Assembly: GCA_964385465.1 (NCBI GenBank)
Contig: CAYLPJ010000106.1
Location: 1 to 10,027 of the forward strand
Reading direction: 5' to 3'
DNA from: CAYLPJ01 sp964385465
GTDB lineage: Bacteria > Planctomycetota > Phycisphaerae > SM23-33
Length of the DNA stretch: 10,027 nucleotides
The notes under the pieces were generated by a model. It made no database searches. It was not told the origin of the DNA and saw nothing but the letters and a program-made list of their open reading frames with translations. The position numbers and the translations under genes are program-made. Position 1 is the first letter of the stretch. Every line of letters begins with the position of its first letter. This document shows positions 1 through 6,109 of the stretch, in pieces.

Positions 1-151
1 GGTTCATACGACTGTACCAGACCAAAGGTTCAATAAATACTGCTCGGAGTAGTAACAGCTGAGGCCGCTACGGCACATCTATCGGCGTGCGAGCTGCCTG
101 ACCTCCTGGAGAAGAGGGATCAGGACGACGCCACTGAGGGGGCGAGAGGAG

Positions 152-553
152 ATGCAGCGCGCCGGTCTGCCGGTTCCATGGGATTGCGGGTGTGGCGTGC
201 GCAACAAGCACAGCAAGCAACGCCGGTCGAGACTACTCCCCGACTCCTCCGGCCAGACGGTGGAGGAGCAGCAGGAGCAGGACTTCGACGGGGCCGGCAG
301 CGAGAAGGACCGCCAGGTGACGCAGACGGCCTTCGCGTCGCTGGCCGCCAGCGAGATGACCTACGCGAACGGGCGCCAGGTGACGTATAATCACGATGCG
401 ATGTATCGACGCACGGATATCGAGGACGGGGGCAGTTCGATCGCCCGGTGGACGTTCTGGGGCTCGGGGCGCGTGGCGGAGCTGTCGCTGGGCAACGGGC
501 AGGTCTGCACGTGGCTGAACAACACCCGGACGAACGCGGCGGTCGGCGGCTGA
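152..553 (+). pseudogene. RHS/YD-repeat protein fragment (degenerate)
   Basis: This is the remnant of an RHS/YD-repeat wall or toxin-carrier protein. From about base 300 the frame reads like the conserved interior of these proteins: MTYANGRQVTYNHDAMYRR near base 356, then IARWTFWGSGRVAELSLGNG and LNNTRTNAAV. The frame stops at 551-553. Reading on in the same frame gives more family-typical sequence (DRSSDRLGYDGAG at about 599-637) before it dissolves and meets the 3' end of the convergent rhamnosidase gene. So the stop sits inside an old coding region, and the piece lacks both the N-terminal part and the RHS core and tip. The first ~50 codons (Cys/Arg-rich, no family match I recognise) are probably not original coding sequence, and no good ribosome binding site precedes base 152. 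It resembles the segment at 6121-6450 of the other RHS gene in the window, but only as a distant relative. I see nothing supportable in bases 1-151. Confidence 0.6.
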
Positions 554-646
554 GCTTCCCCGCCGGATGCCCCCGAACCGACGAATCCGGCCGGGGGCGA
601 CCGGTCCAGCGACCGGCTGGGCTACGACGGGGCCGGGCCGGTGCCT

Positions 647-662
647 GGCGCCGAGCGGCGCC
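647..662 (-). terminator. GC hairpin just after the rhamnosidase stop
   Basis: GGCGCC (647-652) pairs with GGCGCC (657-662) around a GAGC loop, starting four bases beyond the stop codon of the minus-strand rhamnosidase gene. No T-run follows on the minus strand, so it is at best a weak or factor-assisted terminator, or a 3'-end stabilising hairpin. Confidence 0.25.
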
Positions 663-665
663 CGC

Positions 666-3461
666 TCAGCGTCGTGTGATGCGCTCGATGCGCACCAGGT
701 CCGCCAGGTCGCCTTCCGGGCGGATGGTGAGCTCGATTCCCTCGGGGGCGGTGATCTCGACCCACAGGCGGTCTGTGTCGCGGCGCCAGGCTACGTCCAC
801 GGGGCCGCGGGGGTGGGGATAGCGGCCGCGGGCCCTGGAGACGGTGGCGGCACAGGGGGCGATGAGCAGGGCGTCTTCGCTGCCCGGCCTCGCGCGGCGG
901 ATGCCGACGACGCGATGGATCATCGCGAGCATCGGGTGGGAGGACCAGACGTGGCAGTGGCTGCCGGGCCGGCCTCCGCGGAAGCTCTCCCACGTCGTCC
1001 ACGCCCCGCGGTCGATGAGGAACCCCCAGTGATCGCGGATGAGCTGCTCGGCCTCGCGGACGCGACCGTGGCGGTAAACGGCCTCGAGGGCGTAGTGCAG
1101 GAAGTACAATTCCAGATAGCCGCTGCGTCTTTCGGCTGCGAGGCCCTGGCGGAAGTTGCCCTCGAGGTGCCGGCAGACGTATTCGAGGACATTGGGCGTC
1201 TGGCCGGCGTCGGCCAGGCCGTAGGCCAGCGCCAGCACGTTGACGTGCGGCGGGGGGGTGTTGCTGAGTTGGCCCGCCTCGTCGCGTGCGGCGGCGAAGC
1301 GCCCGCGGTCGGCGTCCCACAGCCGTCGGCGGAAGGCATCGGCGACGCGGTTGGCGTCGGCGCGGAGCTCGCCGGCGCGGCCGTGTCGTCCGATCGCATC
1401 GGCCAGTTCGGCGGCGCACTGGAGCGCCCGGAACCGGAAGGCGTTGAGGCACCCGTTCTCCCGCCCGCCGATGGCTTCCCTGGTGGCTCCCCAGTCGATG
1501 AAGGGATGCACGGCGTCGGCGTCCCACAGTCCGGAGTCCGCCTCCTGCCACGCCGACCCGCCCCAGATGCCCTCGACGACGTCCCAGACGCTCTCGACGA
1601 ACGCCGCGTCACCGGTCATCGACCAGTCGTCGTGCAGCCAGAGTACCCAGTGCAGCGTGAACTCCGCGAACGGCCCGACCGGCTGGCTGGGCATGTAGCT
1701 GTTGAGCTGCCCGTCGGGGCGCTGCCCGCGGCTGAGGATCCAGAGCGAATGCCTGGCCACCGCCAGGTCCGTCGAGAGCGTGCGGTGGATGAGCGCCTGG
1801 AGGCGGTTGTCGGCGATGGCCAGGCCGCGCTCCCGCCAGACGTCCGGGATGTATATTGCGGCGGTGCAGACGTCGAACGTGGCCCGGCCCATCCGCCATG
1901 CCGCGTTGAAGACCGGGTCGGAGCACTCGAACTCGCCGACGTGCTCGACGGGCACCGTCGCCGACAACACCCGCGCCGCGTGCAGCCGCACAGGCCCGGC
2001 CTCGCCCGTGGGCCTTCGGAACGCGAGCTGCACGTACCGCCCGCCGCGGACGTGGAACGTCTCGATACGCTGCCGACCCCCGCGGAGGATGAACCGGTCG
2101 GCCGTGTCCACGAACGGGTTGCTGTGGTACAGCCGCAGCATGCCGTCGGGCCGCTTGGCTTCGTCGTAGGCGACGTCCACCACCGTGCCGGCCGGGGCCT
2201 CGACGTCCAGCACCACGCGGCCGAGATACGCCCCGGCAAAGTCCAGCAGGACCGCCCAGGCGTGGGCGTCGTCGAAGCTCATCTCGATCCCGTCCGTGCG
2301 GTGGGGCGGGTGGTCGATGATCCGGTCGGGTACGTCCCAGGCAACGTCCCGCGCCGGCAGGGCGGTGGGGGCGCCGACCGGCACGGCGTGCCATTCAACG
2401 TCGATGGCGGCCAGGTCGTCGGCGTCGGCGGGCACCTTCGGCCGGGCGGCGTCGAGTTCCCCGGCCGTCATGGGCCCGGTGTGGCTCAGCGCGTGGGGGC
2501 AGTCGAACTCCGGCCGGGCGCGGGCGGCGAGGCCGGCGTCGGCGGGCAGTCCGAGCACGATGCCCCAGACCTCGCTGAGGCACTCGATCTCGCCGTAGAG
2601 CAGGTTCCAGCCCGCGCGTAGCGTCGCCTCGGCGTTGCACCGGTTGCCGCGGAGCTCGTCGCGCGGGATCGCCAGCTCGCGCCCGTTGAGGTAGTGCGGC
2701 CCCCAGAACAGCCCGAGCGTGACGGCCTGCTCGGCGGGGGAGTGCAGCCAGGTCGCGTATAGGAACCGCCTGCGGTTGTCGCGGCGGTACCGGTGGTGGT
2801 CGGGGTCCCGGACGCGGCACCCGAGGCGGTTCTCGTCGTCGGCGAGGGCGGCGAGCATGTCGATGCGGGCGGGGCGCAGTTCGGCGTCGCAGGTCCCCGC
2901 CACCGGGCGGGGCATCGGCGGGCCCCAGGCGTCCTGGCGGTCCAGCGGGGCGGGGCGGGGCCAGTCGGCGTCGTCGAAGCCGGGCTCGAACCATGCCGGG
3001 TCCAGCCGGCGCGTGTCGCAGATCTCCACCGCGTGCTGGACGAAGCAGAACTTCGGCCCAAGTTCGTCCCACGCGTCGGCCCGCAGGACGCGCCAGTCTC
3101 CCGGCGTGGCGAGGTCGGCTTCGCCGACGGCGCCGCGGCAGTAGAACCCGCCGATGGCGTCCGGCATGGCCTCGCAGCTCCGTGTGCCGTAGCTGTTGAC
3201 CTCGACCACCAGCACGTTCTCGCCGGTTCGCAGATAGCCGGCCAGGTCGATCGCGTCCAGCGGCGGGTGCTCGGGAACGAAGTGCGCCGGCCCGCGGGCG
3301 ACCGCCAGGCCGTTGACGGTCAGCCGGTACCGCGTATCGGCGAACAGTTCGATGACGGCCTCGTCCGGCACGTCGGCCAGGGCGAAGGTCCTGCGGAAGA
3401 TCGCGAACACATTGCGGCCGGTCCCCTCGCGGTCGCACCAGACGAACTGGGGTGTGGTCAT
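666..3461 (-). CDS. GH78-like alpha-L-rhamnosidase homologue
   Basis: A 931-residue protein of GH78 type, the family that releases alpha-L-rhamnose from oligo- and polysaccharides by inversion. Residues 20-100 form the N-terminal beta-sandwich (FRRTFALAD, ADTRYRLTVNG, HPPLDAIDLAGYLRTGENVL). Residues 400-500 form a second beta domain (LLDFAGAYLGRVVLDVEAPAG). Residues ~505-850 form the (alpha/alpha)6 barrel, followed by a C-terminal beta domain. The acid loop reads YIPDVWRERGLAIADN. E544 and D551 align with the general acid and a substrate Asp of the family's DCPxRExxGWxGD motif, but the Cys-Pro and Gly-Trp are absent. The base is probably E825 in GAWTTWESF, followed by HCHVWSSHP. There is no signal peptide, so it is probably cytoplasmic. 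I chose the ATG at 3461 because family similarity starts there; the long open frame upstream runs antisense-like through the next gene. Upstream is only a weak GGAT. It lies 68 bp after the GH63-like gene, probably one transcript. Exact substrate is unknown. Confidence 0.82.
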   Translation of the reverse strand: MTTPQFVWCDREGTGRNVFAIFRRTFALADVPDEAVIELFADTRYRLTVNGLAVARGPAHFVPEHPPLDAIDLAGYLRTGENVLVVEVNSYGTRSCEAMPDAIGGFYCRGAVGEADLATPGDWRVLRADAWDELGPKFCFVQHAVEICDTRRLDPAWFEPGFDDADWPRPAPLDRQDAWGPPMPRPVAGTCDAELRPARIDMLAALADDENRLGCRVRDPDHHRYRRDNRRRFLYATWLHSPAEQAVTLGLFWGPHYLNGRELAIPRDELRGNRCNAEATLRAGWNLLYGEIECLSEVWGIVLGLPADAGLAARARPEFDCPHALSHTGPMTAGELDAARPKVPADADDLAAIDVEWHAVPVGAPTALPARDVAWDVPDRIIDHPPHRTDGIEMSFDDAHAWAVLLDFAGAYLGRVVLDVEAPAGTVVDVAYDEAKRPDGMLRLYHSNPFVDTADRFILRGGRQRIETFHVRGGRYVQLAFRRPTGEAGPVRLHAARVLSATVPVEHVGEFECSDPVFNAAWRMGRATFDVCTAAIYIPDVWRERGLAIADNRLQALIHRTLSTDLAVARHSLWILSRGQRPDGQLNSYMPSQPVGPFAEFTLHWVLWLHDDWSMTGDAAFVESVWDVVEGIWGGSAWQEADSGLWDADAVHPFIDWGATREAIGGRENGCLNAFRFRALQCAAELADAIGRHGRAGELRADANRVADAFRRRLWDADRGRFAAARDEAGQLSNTPPPHVNVLALAYGLADAGQTPNVLEYVCRHLEGNFRQGLAAERRSGYLELYFLHYALEAVYRHGRVREAEQLIRDHWGFLIDRGAWTTWESFRGGRPGSHCHVWSSHPMLAMIHRVVGIRRARPGSEDALLIAPCAATVSRARGRYPHPRGPVDVAWRRDTDRLWVEITAPEGIELTIRPEGDLADLVRIERITRR

Positions 3462-3506
3462 GTCGTATCCGTGGTGATGACGGTTGTCCTCGCCGGCCGC
3501 CGGCCA

Positions 3507-3525
3507 GCGCGGGGGGAGCCCGCGC
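3507..3525 (-). other. Intercistronic hairpin between the two glycosidase genes
   Basis: GCGCGGG (3507-3513) pairs perfectly with CCCGCGC (3519-3525) around a 5-nt loop. It lies in the 68-bp gap just after the stop of the upstream gene and before the rhamnosidase start. No T-run follows, so stabilisation of the upstream message or partial attenuation is more likely than full termination. Confidence 0.35.
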
Positions 3526-3529
3526 GGCG

Positions 3530-5290
3530 TCAGCGGCTCTCGCGGAGGAACTCGTGGGCGAGGATGAGGAACGCGCTGGAGCCCCAGGTGTAGGCCTTGT
3601 CGCGCAGGGGCTCGCCGGTGAGGGCGTTGTAGTTCTCGGCGAACAGGCCGCAGGCGAGGCACATCTCGCAGTAGCGGCGGGCGATCTCCCGGGCCTGCTC
3701 GCGGTAGCCGCCGCGCCAGAGCCCGTCGATCAGCAGCACCGTCTCGGAGCCCCAGATCGGCCCGCGCCAGTAGCCGTCCGGCACGTACAGCGGGCTGGCG
3801 GGGCTCTCGGTCGCCGGGCCGTGATCCGTGACGAACCGCCCGCCGGGGGCCAGTCCCGCCGCCACGGCGTCGCGAATGGCCTTCGGCAACCGCGTGCCGA
3901 GGATGATCGGCATGAAGTTCAGCAGGCAGTCGCCCGCGTCGTGCACCTCGCCGCTGAACGCCCGCCGCGTGATGAACTGCTCGCCGGTCCAGAGCTTCTC
4001 GATAAGCCGCTGGAGCAGGGCGTCCGCCCGGCGGCGCCAGCGCTGGACCTCCTTCGGCCGCCCGAGCCGCTGGGCCAGCTCGGCCAGCAGGTCCATCTGC
4101 ACCACGAGAAATGCCGACAGGTCCGGTGCGGTGGCGGGATAGCCCCCGTCGAAGACCGTCCCGTTGTCCCACCCCGAGTCGTTGCCGTGATGGTAGCTCG
4201 GCAGGCCGTCCCCGTCGGTGTCCCGGCTGGTCAGCCACCAGCGCGTCCACCGGGAGAGCTTCGGGTAGATTCGCTTCAGCCGCTGGTCGTTCAGCAGCGA
4301 GCGGTTGCGCATCATCTTCCGCAGCGCCCAGCCGTGGATCGGAGGCTTGCAGAAGCTCCAGCCGCAGTCCTCGGCGTTGACGCCGTCGGGCAGGGCCCCG
4401 GCGCGGTCCTGGAGGTCGAAGTGCACCATCAACTGGTCCCACGCCAGGTCCGGGTTGCGGTAGCTCAACGCGATCGCGTTGAAGCAGTGGTCCCAGCTCC
4501 AGCAGTGCGTCATCCAGTTCTTGCTCATCAGCATCGTCGGGCGCTTCAGGTTGCCCGACGGGCCCACCACCGCCGAGTAGTTCACGTGCATCGCGTGAAG
4601 CGCTCCCTCGGCGTAGCGGCCGGGCATCGTCGGAGTGGCCTTCGCCCACGCCTGCCACTCGGCCTCGGCGTCGGCGAGGCAGTCCTCGAACGGCCGGGCG
4701 AGGTCCCACTTGACCGGCGTGGTGAGGAACTCCTGGATGGCGGCCTCGAATCGGCCGTCGGCGTCGGGCGTGAAGTCCGCGATGACCGCCGGGCGGTCGG
4801 GCTCGGACCGCTTGCGCCGCTTGTCCTGCGTGCGGACGCGGTGAGGGGCGTCCATGGCCATCCCACCGGCGACGCTGCCCAACAGGTAGTGCACCCCGTT
4901 GGGCGGGCAGTTGACCTGCCAGCAGCCCCCCCCGGCCGGGAAGGCGTAGGGGCTTTTGGGCTGCATCGACACCAGCCGCAGCGCAAGCCCCTCGCCGCGC
5001 AAGCGCGCCTGGTCCGCCGCGGGGAAGCAGATCTCCACGCGCCCGCCGCCGTCGGCGTCCAGGCGGCAGAGCGACGGCGTGGCCGTGACGCGGTAATCCA
5101 CCTCTCGCCCGTCGCGGAGCAGGGCCAGGCGGAAGGATTCCCGCCGGCCGCCCGATCCGTGCATCGTCCGCAGGATCAGGCCTTTGTGGCCCCATTCCCG
5201 CGGCAGAACGCTGAAGGTCATGTACGAGCCGAAGCGGCTGAACGGCACGTGCTCGATCCGAATCTGCATGCGTCCTGTGTCCTTGATCAT
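3530..5290 (-). CDS. MGH1/GH63-like (alpha/alpha)6-barrel glycoside hydrolase
   Basis: A 586-residue glycosidase of the MGH1/GH63 type (relatives: E. coli YgjK, bacterial mannosylglycerate hydrolases). Residues 1-190 form a beta-rich N-terminal domain; residues ~225-586 are the catalytic barrel. Diagnostic motifs in order are WSWDHCFNAIAL (264-275), GWSFCKPPIHGWAL (310-323), HGNDSGWDNGTVFDGGYP, GYWRGPIWGSETVLLIDGL and AENYNALTGEP. By family analogy the general acid is D375 (GWDN) and the base E552 (AENYN); both are present, so the enzyme should be active. The start chosen is MIKDTGRMQIR, preceded by GAAGGGG about seven bases upstream. The Met seven codons later (AAGGACACAGGA upstream) is a real alternative. 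There is no signal peptide, implying cytoplasmic action on imported oligosaccharides together with the rhamnosidase downstream. An uninterrupted G8 tract (C8 at 4926-4933 on the + strand) lies in codons ~120-122. The substrate (alpha-glucoside, alpha-mannoside or other) cannot be read from sequence. Confidence 0.85.
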   Translation of the reverse strand: MIKDTGRMQIRIEHVPFSRFGSYMTFSVLPREWGHKGLILRTMHGSGGRRESFRLALLRDGREVDYRVTATPSLCRLDADGGGRVEICFPAADQARLRGEGLALRLVSMQPKSPYAFPAGGGCWQVNCPPNGVHYLLGSVAGGMAMDAPHRVRTQDKRRKRSEPDRPAVIADFTPDADGRFEAAIQEFLTTPVKWDLARPFEDCLADAEAEWQAWAKATPTMPGRYAEGALHAMHVNYSAVVGPSGNLKRPTMLMSKNWMTHCWSWDHCFNAIALSYRNPDLAWDQLMVHFDLQDRAGALPDGVNAEDCGWSFCKPPIHGWALRKMMRNRSLLNDQRLKRIYPKLSRWTRWWLTSRDTDGDGLPSYHHGNDSGWDNGTVFDGGYPATAPDLSAFLVVQMDLLAELAQRLGRPKEVQRWRRRADALLQRLIEKLWTGEQFITRRAFSGEVHDAGDCLLNFMPIILGTRLPKAIRDAVAAGLAPGGRFVTDHGPATESPASPLYVPDGYWRGPIWGSETVLLIDGLWRGGYREQAREIARRYCEMCLACGLFAENYNALTGEPLRDKAYTWGSSAFLILAHEFLRESR

Positions 5291-5352
5291 CCCAGCCCCT
5301 TCGCCATCGCCTGTCCCGGCCGCCGTCCGCCTCCCGCCGCAGCCGGGCTCAC

Positions 5353-5381
5353 GGTATAGCACAAACCTCCGCCGATGTCTG
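5353..5381 (-). promoter_or_regulatory. Candidate promoter of the glycosidase operon
   Basis: On the minus strand, CAGACA (5381-5376) and TATACC (5358-5353) are separated by 17 bp, with TG one base before the -10 box (extended -10). Transcription would start near 5346, giving a ~55-nt leader before the ATG at 5290. The -35 box is weak (4 of 6 consensus bases). Confidence 0.35.
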
Positions 5382-5529
5382 CCCCCGGGAGGCGCACCAA
5401 ACGGGCAGAGGGGCGTGGAGACCGGCTGCGGTCGGGGCGTCAGGCCTTGCCCGCCGAGCCGGCCCGGCCGCACGTGGCCCATCTCCCCCAGCCCGGACGG
5501 GCGGCCCCCGTTCGCCCAACTCCGCCATA

Positions 5530-5558
5530 TTGACCCTGCCGACCGTTGCGGCTATCCT
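5530..5558 (+). promoter_or_regulatory. tRNA-Leu promoter
   Basis: TTGACC (5530-5535) and TATCCT (5553-5558) are separated by exactly 17 bp, a good sigma70-type match. The expected transcription start is a few bases before the tRNA 5' end at 5569. Confidence 0.7.
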
Positions 5559-5568
5559 TGGCCGCGAC

Positions 5569-5652
5569 GCCGGAGTGGCGGAATTGGCAGACGCGCGGGA
5601 TTCAAAATCCCGTTTGGGCAACCAAGTGTGGGTTCGAGTCCCACCTCCGGCA
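5569..5652 (+). tRNA. tRNA-Leu (anticodon CAA)
   Basis: An 84-nt class II tRNA. The acceptor stem GCCGGAG/CTCCGGC (5569-5575 with 5645-5651) is fully paired, with discriminator A at 5652 and no encoded CCA. The anticodon stem CGGGA/TCCCG encloses TTCAAAA, placing anticodon CAA at 5603-5605 (reads UUG). A long variable arm is present (TTGG 5614-5617 pairs CCAA 5622-5625). The T-arm is GTGGG/CCCAC with loop TTCGAGT. It sits between the minus-strand glycosidase operon and the plus-strand RHS module; tRNA-Leu 3' ends are common integration sites, but I found no second copy of this 3' end in the window. Confidence 0.97.
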
Positions 5653-5661
5653 ATCGCCGCC

Positions 5662-5680
5662 ACGCCGCGACAAGCGGCGT
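5662..5680 (+). terminator. Hairpin after tRNA-Leu
   Basis: ACGCCGC (5662-5668) pairs perfectly with GCGGCGT (5674-5680) around GACAA, ten bases after the tRNA. No T-run follows, so it may be a processing or weak termination signal for the tRNA transcript. Confidence 0.4.
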
Positions 5681-5803
5681 CAGGACGCGACACGTCCGCC
5701 CGTGTGCCAACCTCGCCGTGGCGGCGTACGTTCCAAGAGTCCCGTACGACCTCCGCCAACACGGGCCAACGTGCGTCATGTCGCGTCAGCCCGAGACAAA
5801 AAG

Positions 5804-5824
5804 TGTGCGCCATTTTGTGCGCCA
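5804..5824. repeat. Tandem direct repeat TGTGCGCCA x2
   Basis: TGTGCGCCA occurs at 5804-5812 and again at 5816-5824, separated by TTT. It is exact but short. It could be an operator-like pair, a target duplication or a scar. Both copies contain GTGCGCC, a sequence known as the 5' end of some group II introns. Confidence 0.6.
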
Positions 5825-6109
5825 GAAGCGCCGGGTTCCTGTGAGGCCCGAGTTGGGCATCCGCTCTTGTGAAACGGTACGGGAAGCCCTTGCTCGCTGC
5901 CTACGTGGCAGTGCAAGGGGCTGGAGCAGGGAGATTTGCCATGGCCTTTGATCCGACCGAAGCGGAGCAACTGCTCGCGGACTGCGGACGCCAGTGTGGC
6001 CTGCCCCCGTTTTATGTGCCAGCCGCTATGAGAGTCTCGGGTAATGAGTCCGTCGCTGTCAGGGCCGGAGGGAGGGGCGCAGCCCCGACCGGAGGACCTG
6101 AAAGCGACG
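5817..6109 (+). other. Structured segment, possible intron/HNH remnant upstream of the RHS fragment
   Basis: Two strong foldable units lie here. In 5885-5922, AGCCCTTGC pairs GCAAGGGGCT with one bulge and an inner CTGCC/GGCAG stem. In 6051-6109, CGTCGCT pairs AGCGACG, TCAGG pairs CCTGA, CCGG pairs CCGG and GGGGC pairs GCCCC around GCA. The segment opens with GTGCGCCAGAAGCGCC and contains GGTACGGGAAG, both reminiscent of domain I of bacterial group II introns such as Ll.LtrB. No domain V, reverse transcriptase or 3' end is visible. If it is an intron, only a 5' remnant is left. Part of it is also read as the N-terminus of the RHS open frame, which makes that N-terminus suspect. Confidence 0.35.
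5928..5933 (+). promoter_or_regulatory. Ribosome binding site deciding the RHS start
   Basis: AGGGAG lies seven bases before the ATG at 5941. The in-frame GTG at 5869 has nothing comparable, which is why the later start is preferred. Confidence 0.55.

Noticed and set aside
567..2621. 684-codon + strand open frame
   Set aside because: It runs antisense to the rhamnosidase gene, with composition and no motifs as expected for a shadow frame in high-GC DNA.
3462..5195. Open upstream extension of the rhamnosidase frame on the minus strand
   Set aside because: It overlaps the GH63-like gene in a different frame on the same strand, is rich in Arg/Ala/Pro/Gly and has no family motifs. Rhamnosidase similarity starts at MTTPQFVWC, so the extension is a GC-rich shadow.
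3452..5359. 635-codon + strand open frame
   Set aside because: Antisense shadow of the GH63-like gene; no recognisable domain.
5653..5940. Integrase or other small gene between tRNA and RHS
   Set aside because: Reading all three forward frames gives no integrase motif or credible start. The in-frame GTG at 5869 lacks a ribosome binding site.
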